A DNA stretch of 64,000 bases from Calamus simplicifolius. Taxonomy: Eukaryota; Streptophyta; Magnoliopsida; Arecales; Arecaceae. The position numbers were made by a program, and so were the translations under genes. Of the stretch, positions 9,946-21,121 are shown piece by piece. The stretch is from assembly GCA_900491605.1 (NCBI GenBank), contig UESW01004379.1, forward strand, positions 945,274 through 1,009,273, read 5' to 3'. Under the pieces are notes generated by a model. That model was not told where the DNA came from and made no database searches. It saw only the letters and a program-made list of their open reading frames with translations. Positions within the stretch are counted from its first letter, which is position 1. Each line of letters starts with the position of its first letter.

Positions 9946-11836
9946 TTAGCTTATAGAGTATTCAATAAGAGGAGTCTAGTTGTAGAAGAATCGATTCATA
10001 TAGTCTTTGATGAATCTTTAGCATCAAGTTCGGAAAAGATTGATGATGAGGAAGATACAAGTTTACTTGAAAGAGGTATTGAAAAATTGGATATATCTTC
10101 AGATCATGATCAAGTAGCAAAAGAAGAGGATTTACCTTTGGCTGATGTTATTGATACTGCTCATAATGATATAGATCTACCTAGAAATTGGAGATATGCT
10201 CATGATCATCCAAGGGATTGATCATCGGTGACCCATCTCAAGGAGTGAGAACTAGATCATCCATGAGAAATATTAATAATTATCTTGCATTTGTATCTCA
10301 AATAGAACCTGAAACCATAGAAGAAGCTGAAAAAGATAGCAATTGAATGTTAGCTATGCAAGAAAAGTTAAACCAATTCACGAGGAATAAGGTATGGACC
10401 CTAGTAGATAGACCTAGAGACCACCATATAATAGGAACTAAATGGGTTTTTAGAAATAAATTAGACGAAAATGGCATTGTCATTAGGAATAAAGCTAGGC
10501 TAGTTGCAAAAGGATATAATCAGGAAGAAGGAATAGATTTTGATGAAACTTTTGCTCATGTAGCTAGATTATAAGCTATTAGACTATTGCTTGCATTTGC
10601 ATGTCATATGAATTTTAACTTATTTCAAATGGATGTTAAAAGTGCATTTTTAAATGGTTTTATAAATGAGGAAGTTTATGTTGAACAACCTCCTGGTTTT
10701 GAAGATCATGAATTTCCAAACCATGTTTTTAAATTACATAAAGCACTTTACGGTTTAAAACAAGCACCCAAAGCTTGGTATGATAGATTAAGTAAATTTT
10801 TGATTGAAAATGAATTTACAAGAGGAAATGTTGATAAAACCTTGTTTTTTTAAAAAAAGAAGAAATGGATTTATTGGTTGTACATATTTACGTTGATGAT
10901 ATTATCTTTGGTGCTACTAACAATCGTCTTTGCCAAGAATTCGCTAAGTTAATGCAGAGAGAATTTGAGATGAGCATGATGGAAGAACTTAACTTCTTCC
11001 TTGGACTTCAAATTAGACAAAAAAAAGCTGAAATCTTTATTAACCAAGCAAAGTATACGAAGGAAATACTTAAGAAGTTTGATATGGAATCTGCTAAACC
11101 TCTTGACACGCCGATGAGTCCTTCATGCAAGCTGGACAAAGATGAAGATGGTAAGAAAATAGATCAAAAATATTACCGAGGTATGATCGGATCTCTACTT
11201 TACTTAACTACAAGTAGACCTGATATCATGTTTGCTGTTTGTTTATGTGCAAGATATCAATCTGAACCTAAAGAATCACATCTTATTGATGTTAAAAGAA
11301 TCTTTAGATATCTAAATGGAACTAAAAATGTAGGAATATGGTATTCTAGAGACTCAACACTTAATTTGATTGCTTATTCTGACTCTGATTATGCTGGATA
11401 TAAATTAGATAGAAAAAGTACAAGTGGTGCATGCCAATTTTTAGGAGGTAACTTAATCTCTTGGTTTAGCAAGAAGCAAAATTCGGTTGCACTATCCACT
11501 GCTGAGGCAGAGTATGTTGCGGCTGAAAGCTGCTGTGCTCAAATCCTTTGGATTAAGCGACAACTTGAAGATTATGGCATCACACTTGATAAAATGCCTA
11601 TTAGATGTGATAATACTAGTGCAATCAATCTAACTAAGAATCTAATTCAACATTCAAGAACTAAACACATAGAAATTAGACATCACTTTATTAGAGAACA
11701 TGTAGCTAATAATGATATTTATCTTGATTATATGAACACTAATGATCAATTGGCTGATATTTTTACCAAACCTTTGAGTGAGGAGAGATTTTGTTATCAT
11801 AGAGGAGAATTAGGAGTTTGTGATCCTTTTGATTGA
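9946..11836 (+). pseudogene. pol remnant of element C (integrase end, RT, RNase H)
   Basis: It begins in the post-core part of integrase (AYRVFNKRSLVVEESIHIVFDES-type segment). RT follows from about 10210, with KWVFRNKLDENG, QMDVKSAFLNG (about 10628) and YVDDIIFGATN (about 10890). The longest intact piece, 10865-11836 (323 aa), covers the RT end and RNase H, with AYSDSDYAG, ALSTAEAEYVAAESCCA and ADIFTKPL. Stops or shifts near 10217, 10345, 10572 and 10850 break the rest. It is closely related to pol of B on the other strand. Confidence 0.85.
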
Positions 11837-12338
11837 TTTTCTGAAACTCTCAAGGTCAACTATCTAAATTTCGGTAGATTTCTTGAAAATCTTCTACACC
11901 TTATAAGGAAATTTATTTAGAAGTTTGATTCATTGATTTCCCAATTATTAAGGAGAAGTTATCTAGATTTTGATAATCAATTTGATTAGTTTCAGATCCT
12001 TGAAATTCATTTTTTTTTTTCACTGAAACTATTGTGGAGTTGACACCCTCAATTTTGGAGTCGACACCTTTTCTTTAGAGCTTTCTGTCTGCTCATTAGA
12101 GCCGACTCCGGCTTCTGCAGAGCCGACTCTAATTCGAGCGCTGACTAATTTTTTGTTCGGAGCCGACACCTCACTTTGCGGGAGTCGACTCTAAGTAAAA
12201 AATCGTCACTTTATTAGGGCAGAGTCAACACTTCTAACGACTCAACCCTTTTTCAATCCCTTTCAAATCCTTCTCCAAAGCACTCCAAACTTTTCCAAAC
12301 TCTTCAAAATCCTTGATTCCAACTTCCATTGATCTCCA
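11837..12338 (+). promoter_or_regulatory. Pre-env spacer of element C with GAGTCGACTC-like array
   Basis: There is no coding sequence here. From about 12030 to 12245 the LTR-type words recur (GAGTTGACAC, GAGTCGACAC, GAGCCGACTC, GAGTCGACTC). A C/A/T-rich, G-poor leader of about 90 bp follows, up to the env-like ATG at 12339. Layout and some sequence match the pre-env spacer of element B. A role in env-like expression is inferred. Confidence 0.45.
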
Positions 12339-13790
12339 ATGGCTCCCAAAAGGCGAAGATCCATGTTTGGCGCGGCCATTCCCACCGGGAGACGTTCTGT
12401 TCGAAGAACCGAGAAGGAATCTTCTTCCAGTTCTTCGTCTTCCTCTTCTTCCACTCCAGAAGCTTCTCCACCATCCTCCCGCGTCAACTTGTTGGCTGGA
12501 AAGGTTATCACTACAGGAAGGAAGGTAGATTTTAACCTATTTGAATCGAAAGGTTTTTCAATAGGGAGACAAATAAAAGAGATGGGTTAGGAAAAGATTT
12601 GTTCACTAGATGTTCCGACCTACCCTGCCCTCGTGAAAGAATTCTACAGTGATTTATATAGAGGGGAAGGAGGTCTTGTGAGTTTTGTCCATGGAACCAA
12701 AGTGGTAATCACTACAGAGTTGCTAGGAAATCTTTTGGAGATGCCCACTGTTGGTTTGACTGATGATGACAGAGGTGGAGCCCTGTCAAGGATGCTTGGA
12801 AGAGAAGTTTCTGAATTTGAGGAGGTAATGGCAAATCAACTCAACCTGGAACTTCGATTACTTCATAATATTTGTGGGAGAATCCTATTTCCTAAGATTG
12901 GAAGATTTGAGTATATCTTGGAGCGAGACATTCTTATGATGGACTGTATCATCACTGGTCAACCAGTAAATTTGGCCAGAATGATGATTGGTTATATGGC
13001 AGAGGCAGCTACAAAGAAAAGATCTACACTGCCATATGGTATGGTTTTTACACTAATATTCAGAAGCCATGGAGTGAAGATAATGGAGAATGAACTGTAA
13101 AGGAATCTCAGATATACTAACTACTACAGCATCTCCACTATTCATAGAATGGGATTTAGAAAAGTAAATGGCCAGTGGCAAAGGAAAGGACAAGAAGCCA
13201 GAACTGAGGAGGCCAGAGATGAGGATGTCCCTGGACCATCTACTGCTGGACCATCAGTTGCGGGACCATCTGGTGCTGGATCGAGCACTTCTTCACCCCC
13301 TCAGGTGGCGTCAGATTTGTTGGCTGAGTCATCAGGTTTTTCAGAGAGGCAGCTTGATCAGCTCAGGGCCTTATTGACTGAGCATAATTCAGAGATGAGA
13401 AATGAGATGAGACTGCTCTCTACTAAACTTGACATGATTGCATCTACATTAGATAGATCTGTGGATACCCTATCATCTGAGCTTCACAAGATTTTTGAAA
13501 GACTGGAAGGGATCACAAATGGATCTAGAGCTTATATTGATGCTACTGGACAATTAAGAAGAGATATAAATTTTGCTATTACACAGATTGAGGATTATCT
13601 TGAAGGCTTCAAGAAATCACAGAAAGATGAAATTATGGAGTTTAATAGGTCATCTGAAGAGAATTGTCTACAAACATACTTGATTGACCTTCTACTTTCT
13701 ATTTTGATATCTATCCAAGCCAACTCAAGTCAAATCCCAAACAGCTTTTATGTTCATGTCCAATCAAACTTAGCTTTCATATTATATTGA
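12339..13790 (+). pseudogene. Env-like gene of element C, two in-frame stops
   Basis: The frame starts ATGGCTCCCAAAAGG (MAPKRRRS) and stays in one register to 13790, apart from stops TAG at 12588-12590 and TAA at 13098-13100. It has a Ser-rich N-terminus, then VDFNLFESKGFSIGRQ and ELRLLHNICGRILFPKIGRF as in element B, a Gly/Pro/Ser-rich linker (AGPSVAGPSGAGSST) and a C-terminal segment with probable coiled coil. The first stop replaces a Trp codon that is intact in B (EMGWEKIC). The second replaces a conserved position before RNLR. No membrane segment is evident. Both lesions are point changes, so decay is fairly recent. Confidence 0.72.
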
Positions 13791-14300
13791 TAGCTTGTAC
13801 TAAGGATGTTTACTCTTTTATATCTTGGTAATTGATGTAATGAAATGTTTTAATGTAATGAAAAAAAATGTTTGAATGTTTAATACAATGATGGTTGCAA
13901 TGAATGAAAGTCTTAGAATATTTACTCTTCTTTTCAATTATTTTGAATCTGAATATCACCTTAAAATCCTTTATATAATTGTGTTTCACCTTTTTGTTGA
14001 TAACAAAAAAGGGGGAGAAAAGAAGAATTGTATATGCAGAAAGAAAGGGGGAGTTAGAAGTTATTTTATGTAGGGGAGCATAATCGTTATTTGATACAGT
14101 AACGATACAGTTTATGTGCAGGGGGAGCATAATCGTTATTTGATACAGTAACGATACTGTTTATGTTTCAATTTTGCTTACTTTGAAACTGTGGCTTATA
14201 TCTTAAATTGAACAAATTTAAAATCTTGATAAGGTTTACAATGTTTATGAATTCCAATGCATATACTCAAAGTTTTTGTCATCATCAAAAAGGGAGAGAT
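13791..14300 (+). other. 3' untranslated region of element C with multiple polypurine tracts
   Basis: Purine tracts of the form AAAAGGGGGAGA recur at about 14006-14020, 14044-14054, 14070-14080 and 14120-14130, and in a weaker form at 14287-14299 just before the LTR. Multiple polypurine tracts upstream of the 3' LTR are a published Sirevirus trait. A repeated block, GGGGAGCATAATCGTTATT, occurs twice (about 14073 and 14122). Confidence 0.7.
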
Positions 14301-15727
14301 TGTTGACTCAATTATTAATTTTGATGATAAACAAAACTATTTGAGTATAACTCATGAAATTACTAATGATTTTGATTAAATGTTTCAGTTTATAACTTGT
14401 TCAAATGATCAAAATCTCGAGAGAAATCAAGTTCGGAGCTCAATTCCAATGTCAAGATAAGATTGCAGATATTAGAGCCGACACCTAGAATCACAGAGTC
14501 GACTCCAGAAAACGGTATGGACTAGAGTCGACACCTGGAACCTGTAGAGTCGACTCCAACAGAAAAATAGAAAGATGGTTTTTCGGGTCTCAAGTTAGAG
14601 TCGACCCCATAAAAGTTAGAGTCGACTCCAGAAGCAAAATGTGTCGACTCCAGAAAAGTTAGAGCAGACTCCAAATCGGGCTGTTTGGGGATTTCAAGTT
14701 AGAGTCGATCCCAGGAAAGTCAGAGCCGACTCCAGATTGTCAAAATCGACTTTCAGATATGTTAGAACGTCTCTAAACCTACTTTTTACTTTAAAACTAA
14801 ACGGCTATTACCATATTTGTTCCTAATTTTTCTTCCACTTTGATTCTAACGGATAGTTTTCATCTATTCTTAGTATTGGAAGGATCTATAAAAGGATGAT
14901 GAATATGACCATTTAAAAAGAGAGAAAAACAAGAAAAATAGAGAAGAAAAAGAAGAGAAAAATCAGAGAAAAAATCAGAGAAAAAAATCAAAGAAAAAAT
15001 CGTATTGATTCCCTGAAAGAAAAGAGAGAAATTCCAAATCTTTATACTTTCATTTTGAGGAGATTTCCAAGTTCGAAGAAGCAAACGAGCAAGCCCTAGT
15101 TCCTGTTCTTCAACTGATCTTCCGAGCTTCAAGAGAATACTCAAGGAAGATCCATTCAAAAGCAAAAAAGAGGAGAAGAATCAAGCCATAGAAATCTGCA
15201 AATCAGGCTTTTATTTCTATCTCTTTGTTTGATTAGTTAACTTGTCTTATTTGCTCATTTAAGGAGCAGTTATTGTATCAAACATTCTTATTCTTCTTGT
15301 GAACTGAGTCAATCAGGTGATTAAATCAGTTGAGGCAGTTTGCCTTGTGCAAGCAGTTGCTTGTGTGTAAGGTTTTTGTGCTGGTGATCCTTGGAAACCA
15401 GCTGGATTCGTTGTGCACCCAGAAAAACAACAAGTTTGAGTTGTGATCTTGTAAAACAACTCTGCTGTAATCAAGGTTGATTATAGTGTGGACCCAAGAG
15501 GTACTTTGGAGTGGACGTAGGTGTAGGTATACTGAACCACTATAAAATTTCAGTGTTTGCCATGCTTGTCTCTTTGTCTCTTCCTCTTCATCTTCTCCGT
15601 GCATATTCTATCTTAACTGTTGCATATCTATGATTTATTTTAAGTTGGAGGTTTTACTTCAAAAGTGTTTAAAATTTTTAAAAGACCCAATTCACCCCCT
15701 CCTCTTGGGTTGCTATCTGGGACAACA
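14301..15727 (+). mobile_element. 3' LTR of copia element C
   Basis: This 1427-bp LTR starts TGTTGAC and ends GGACAACA. It has a GAGTCGACTC-like array (about 14470-14740), a TATA box (14887-14893), an A/G-rich R-region leader, and the U5 box with GTGGACGTAGG and GAACCACTATAA (about 15510-15547). Its end, CTCTTGGGTTGCTATCTGGG, is close to that of LTRs A and B, showing common descent. Confidence 0.87.
14887..14893 (+). promoter_or_regulatory. TATA box of LTR C
   Basis: TATAAAA lies about 150 bp after the palindrome array, the same arrangement as in LTRs A and B. Confidence 0.65.
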
Positions 15728-16944
15728 ATAACTTTATTAAAAATTTCAAGTAATATATTTTGAAAGCCTAAAATTTAGTGGTTTACAAGGATATTGACTG
15801 AAACCTAACCCTGGCAGGAGTTAAGAATGCCACGTCGCACTACGAGTCTACGACCTATTGGGAACTCCCAGGCTAGTGACTCTGGCCAGCAGGGAGGCCA
15901 GCAAGTTTTGGGAGGCTCTGTTCCGTTAATCTGGTTGACAATGATCAACCACAATTTCAGGCCTAGTTGCTTCAGGCTCTTGCGGGAATGTCGCATGCTA
16001 TGCAAGCCATGCAGCAACAGATTCAACAAATCCAGCCTGCTCGGCCTGCCTCTCCTGCTCCGCAGCCTGCTCAGTCGGCTCCATCTCAGCTCTGGCGGGG
16101 AGGGGGCCAAAGCTTTGCTGAGTTCAAAAGCTTGGCCCCTGCTCCTTTTTGTGGATCTACTAACCCTGCCGATGCTAAAAAATGGATGAGGGAGATGGAG
16201 AAAGCCTTTGCAGCTCATGGTAGCCAAGAGGAGGAGCGAATTAGATTCGCTACCTACCTCCTTCAGGGAAGGCATATGATTGGTGGCTACTTGTGGAGCA
16301 GCGAATGGATGGACGGGCTATTTCCTGGGGAGAGTTTAAGGAAGTCTTCTATGACAAATACTTTCCCAATAGTGTGCAGAGACAAATGCAGTCTGAGTTC
16401 GTCAAACTGGAGCAAGGAAATCTCTCTGTGGCGCAGTATGAAGTCGAGTTTACCCGGTTGGCTCGGTTTGCTCCAGACATAGCGGCCACTGAGAGAGCCA
16501 AGATCATCAAATTCACCGAGGGACTGAGGCCTAGACTGATGCAAGCAGTCAATGCCTTTGAACTCTCCACATTCAGCGCTGTGGTGAACAAGGCCCTAGT
16601 GATTGAGAGGGATATGGGTGTGGTCCATAAGCAGTGGGAGCAACAGCAGAGGGAGAAGAAGGGGTCTCCTTCTGGCCAATCTTCAGGGCAGGCCAAGAAG
16701 AAAGGTCCTTATCAGGCCCCTTAGGACCAAAGAGTACGAAAACTCGTTGCCCTCAATGCAGAAGCTCCCACTTGGGCAAGTGGTGCCGCGAGACAATTGG
16801 TGCCTGCTTTATATGTGGGTAGGTGGGTCACAAGATGGCCACTTGTCCCCTTCGGAGGAATCAACAGCCTCCTTCGAATCAGGGTAAGGGCCAGCAACAG
16901 CAGCCTAGGACCCAGGGAAGGGTCTTTACTCTTACATTGCAGGA
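15728..16944 (+). pseudogene. Ty3/gypsy element G: leader and gag remnant
   Basis: After about 100 bp of leader, a frame opens at ATG 15827 (MPRRTTSLRP). A Gln/Pro/Ala-rich stretch follows, then a retrotransposon gag domain: FCGSTNPADAKKWMREMEKAF, YLLQG, SWGEFKEVFYDKYFP, VAQYEVEFTRLARFAP. A CCHC-type knuckle (CFICG...GHKMATC) lies near 16800-16850. These blocks fall in different frames, with breaks near 15930, 16280 and 16740. The gag type is that of Del/Tekay-like chromoviruses. At 16944 the sequence stops near the expected start of protease (VFTLTLQDA) and switches without an LTR to copia gag of element D. Confidence 0.75.
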
Positions 16945-17630
16945 TGCTTGTTCATAAGTATGAATTATTTAAGATGGACCCTGCTGAAAATATCACTGAT
17001 ATGTTTACTAGATTTACTGATATCATTAATAGTTTGAAAAGTTTGGGAAAATCTTATGCTAACAGTGATCTAGTTAGAAAAAATTTAAGATCTTTACCTA
17101 GATCATGGGAAGCAAAAGTGACTGCTATACAAGAAGCAAAAGATCTCAACAACTTATCACTTGAAGAGTTGGTTGGTTCTTTGATGACTCACGAACTTCA
17201 GCAATGACAACATATTGATGAAAATGATTCAAAGAAGAGAAGGACCATGGCATTGAAGAGTGCAACTCAAGAAGATGAGAGTGAAGAAACCTCAAGTGAT
17301 AGTGAGAAAGATGATGATATGGCACTTATTTCAAGAAAATTTAAGAAGTTCATGAAGAAAAAGATATTTGGAAAAGAAAGCATTTTGTTAAAGAAGATCA
17401 TAACAAAGATAAGGAAAAGAGTGAACCTCCAACATGCTATGAGTGTAAGAAGCCTGGACACATCAGACCAGATTGTCCACTATTAAAGAAGGCATCTAGA
17501 AAAATAAAGAAAAAGGCAATGATGACCACTTGGAGCAACAGTGAAGCTACAAGTTCAGAAAATGAAGAGAAAACTGAAGTTGCTAATGTTTGCTTCATGG
17601 CTGATAATGATGAGGTGTGTCTTGCAACCT
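16945..17630 (+). pseudogene. gag of element D (5'-truncated)
   Basis: It starts abruptly at MLVHKYELFKMDPAENITDMF, joined in frame to gypsy gag residues. The gag core (FTDIINSLKSLGKSYANSDL, SLPRSWEAKVTAIQEAK) is present. A TGA replaces the CGA codon of E at about 17207. A frameshift near 17370 precedes the zinc knuckle CYECKKPGHIRPDC (about 17435-17476). A further TGA occurs near 17630, where E has CAA. Confidence 0.82.
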
Positions 17631-17639
17631 GAGCAATTA

Positions 17640-20600
17640 AAAGACATTGGTACTTGGACAGCGGGTGCTCAAGACACATGACCGGTGATGAATCACAATT
17701 CATCACTTTGGAAGCAAAAGATGGAAGTGTTGTTACTTTCGGTGATAATGGCCAAGGAAAAATAATTGGCATTGGAAAAATAGGTATCATACCTCATGCT
17801 TATATTGATAATGTTTTGCTTGTGAAAGGACTGAAACACAATTTACTTAGTATTAGTCAATTATGTGACAAAGGATTTAATGTTATATTTGAATCGTCTT
17901 TATGCATTGTTAAAAATCCTGCTAATGAAAACATGAGATTTGTTGGTCAAAGGCATGGTAATGTATACATTGTTAATTTAAATGATTTGCATGATCAGAA
18001 TGTTGATTGCCTAGTTGCTACTAACAATAAAACTGATAATAGTTGGTTATGGCATCGTAGGCTAGCTCATGCAAGCATGGATTTACTATCTACATTAATT
18101 AAAAAGGATTTAGTACATGGTTTGCCAAAACTTGTTTTTGAAAAAGATAAGATTGCAATGCTTGTCAATTTAGAAAATAAACCCGAGTTTCTTTTAAATC
18201 AAAGAATTTTATTTCAGCCACTAGACCATTGGAGTTCTTGCACATGGATTTATTCAGTCCTACAAGAACCACTAGTCTAGGAGGTAAAAGATACAGTTCC
18301 GTTATTATTGATGATTTCTCTCGCTTTACATGGGTTTTATTTCTATCTAGTAAAGACGAAGCATTTTTAGCATTTCAAAAATTATTTAAAAGAATTACAA
18401 ATAAAAAGAAATCTTCCGTTTTATCAATACGAAGTGATCATGGAAAAGAATTTGAAAATAAATCTTTTGAAGAATTTTGTAATGAAAATGGAATTGAACA
18501 TAATTTTTCTGCACCAAGAACACCACAACAAAATGAAGTAGTTGAAAAAAAGAATAGAATATTAGAGGAAATGGTGCGTACCATGTTGTGTGAAAGCAAT
18601 CTTCCGAAATATTTTTGGGCAGAAGCTATTAACACTGCATGTTATGTTTTAAATCGTGCATTAATCAGACCTGTTTTGAAAAAGACTCCATATGAACTTT
18701 GGAAAGGAAGAAAACCTAATATAAGTTACTTTCATGTTTTTGGATGTCGATGTTTTGTATTAAATAATAAAAAATCAAACCTTGATAAATTTGACGCTAA
18801 ATCTGATGAAGAAATTTTTCTCGGATATTCTTTACATAGTAGAGCTTTTAGAATATTTAACAAAAAGACTTTAGTAGTTGAAGAATCAATTCATGTTATC
18901 TTTGATGAATCTAATAATCTTCCATCAAGGAAGGGAAAAGGTATAAATGATGCAGATGACATTGAAGATCAATTCAAAGACATCACATTAAAGGACAAGA
19001 ACGATACACAAGAGGTAAGTAAAGAAGAGAACGCTGACCTACCTGAAGCCTCACAAGATAATGATGAATTTGAAAGAGGATGGAGGTATGTTCTTAGTCA
19101 CCCTAAAGATCTAATTATTGGTGATCCTTCTCAAGGAGTGAGAACTAGATCATCATTTAGAGATGCATGTAATAATTTAGCATTTGTATCTAAAATTGAA
19201 CCTAAATGTTATGATGATGCTAAAAATGATGTTAATTGGATTAATGCCATGCATGAGGAACTTAACCAATTTGAAAGAAATAATGTTTGGACTCTTATTG
19301 AAAGACCTCATGATCATCAAATTATTGGAACTAAATGGGTATATAGAAACAAATTAGATGAACATGGTAATATAATTAGAAATAAGACAAGATTAGTAGC
19401 TAAAGGTTATAATCAAGAAGAGGGAATTGATTTTGATGAAACTTATGCCCCTGTTGCTAGATTAGAAGCCATTAGATTACTTCTTGCTTATGCTTGTTAT
19501 ATGAATTTTAAATTATATCAAATAGATGTTAAAAGCGCTTTCTTGAATGGATATATTGTTAAACAAGTTTTTGTGGAATAACCACCCAGATTTGAAAATC
19601 ATTTGTTTCCAAATCATGTTTTCAAATTAAACAAAGCTTTGTATGGTTTGAAACAAGCCCCCCAGGCATGGTATGAAAGATTAAGCAAATCTTGATTAGT
19701 AATAATTTTATTCGAGGAACTGTGGATACAACTTTATTTATTAAAAGATAAAATAAAGATATATTAGTTATTCAAATCTATGTTGATGATATCATATTTG
19801 GTGCCACTAATGAATCTTTGTGCAAAGACTTTGCTAAGCTTATGCAGGGAGAGTTCGAGATGAGTATGATGGGTGAGCTAACCTACTTCCTCGGACTTCA
19901 AATTAAACAAAGCAAAGATGGGATCTTCATAAGCCAATCCAAATATACCAAAGAAATGATCAAGAAGTTTGGCATGGAGACATCCAAGAGTATCGGTACC
20001 CCTATGAGCTCATCATGTAGACTTGAATCTCATAATTCTAAAAAATCTATTGATTTAAAATTATATAGAGGCATGATTGGATCATTATTATATTTAACTA
20101 CTAGTAGGCAAGATATTTTATTTAGTGTTTGCATGTATGCTAGATATCAAGCAAATCCTAAAGAATCACACTTGCTTGCCGTTAAAAGAATATTTAAATA
20201 TTTAAATAGAACAATCAATTTGGGTATATGGTATGATAAACAATCTAGCATTGACTTAATAGGATACACTGACTCAGACTTTACTGAATGTAAATTAGAT
20301 AGGAAATCAACCACTGGAACTTGTCAGTTTCTAGGTGTTAACTTAATTTCATGGTTTAGCAAAAAGCAAACTTCAGTAGCACTATCTATGGCCGAGGCTG
20401 AGTATGTTGCAGCTGGGAGTTGCTGTGCTCTAATCTTGTGGATTAAGCAACAACTAGAAGATTATGGTATTAAACAAAAAGCTATTCCTATAAAATGTGA
20501 TAATAAGTGCAATTAGTTTAACTAAAAATCCTATTCAACATTCCAGAACTAAACATATTGAAATAAGACATCATTTCATTAGAGATCATGTTAACAATGG

Positions 20601-20724
20601 AAATGTTATTATTAAATTTTTAAATACTGAAAAACAAATTGATGATATTTTTACTAAGCCACTTGGTGAAACCAAATTTTATGAAATCAGAAGAGAATTA
20701 GGGATGCTTGATCCAACCATTTAA
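17640..20724 (+). pseudogene. pol of element D (PR-IN-RT-RNase H), degraded
   Basis: Protease motif DSGCSRHMTG is at about 17657. A one-base loss near 18153, compared with E, destroys the CC part of the integrase zinc finger. The integrase core is at 18229-18600, with IDDFSRFTWV and SIRSDHGKEFEN, but the last block reads PQQNEVVEKKNR where B and E have PQQNGVVERKNR. RT: KWVYRNKLDEHG, DVKSAFLNG, a stop at 19579-19581 (CAA to TAA), and YVDDIIFGATN (about 19783). RNase H: GYTDSDFTECKLD (Ala-Gly changed to Thr-Glu), AEAEYVAAGSCCA, with a break at 20516 before the final HSRTKHIEIRHHFIRDH block. These changes leave it non-functional. Confidence 0.87.
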
Positions 20725-21121
20725 TGAATCATTTAATGAAGTGATATGAAATCTAAAAGTTATGATATCTTTAAATCACATCAATCAAATGAATTTCATG
20801 TCAAAATTAATTGCCTTTATGTCTTTTCAAATTAATAAAAGGCATGTTGTTTAAATTTCACCCAACCATCGGTCATTTAAAAGTTTTATTGATGGCAGCT
20901 AACTGACTAGGCAACCAAACAGTCACCTGACCAGTTAACCATCAAACATATTCTCTATATAAGCTTTTCTCCTCACGTCTCCCTTCAAGATCAAGCCGTC
21001 TCCTTCAACTCTCCTCCAACCGAGCGTCTTCTCCTCTCTTCTCTCACTTTCAATCGTCTCTTCATTCCTTCCATCAAATCTTTCCTACCATTCAACCTAC
21101 TAATCTATCTAGAAGAAGTTG
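20725..21121 (+). promoter_or_regulatory. Pre-env promoter-like region of element D
   Basis: No coding sequence is present. Words of the LTR array recur at about 20896-20945 (AGCTAACTG, CAGTTAACC). A TATA box, TATATAAG, follows at 20956-20963. Then comes a strongly pyrimidine-rich leader of about 150 bp (TCTCCTTCAACTCTCC-like) up to the env-like ATG at 21122. Array word, TATA, Y-rich leader and ATG is the layout of a plant core promoter. Element E keeps the same TATA box at 29730-29737. Independent transcription of the env-like ORF is inferred. Confidence 0.5.

Larger units (their letters stand above)
9946..15727 (+). mobile_element. Sirevirus-type Ty1/copia element C (3' part)
   Basis: This plus-strand element is entered in the C-terminal part of integrase, because element B sits in it. 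It continues through RT and RNase H (to 11836), a palindrome-rich spacer, an env-like gene (12339-13790), several polypurine tracts and a 3' LTR (14301-15727). It abuts gypsy leader/gag sequence at 15728 (ATAAC could be its target duplication). Its 5' half lies beyond the left edge. It is a sister subfamily of A/B: it shares their palindrome word and env-like type, but its LTR is shorter (1427 bp). Confidence 0.85.

Noticed and set aside
15326..15604. 92-codon minus ORF in LTR C
   Set aside because: It is antisense to the conserved U5 region, so its apparent conservation is nucleotide-level.
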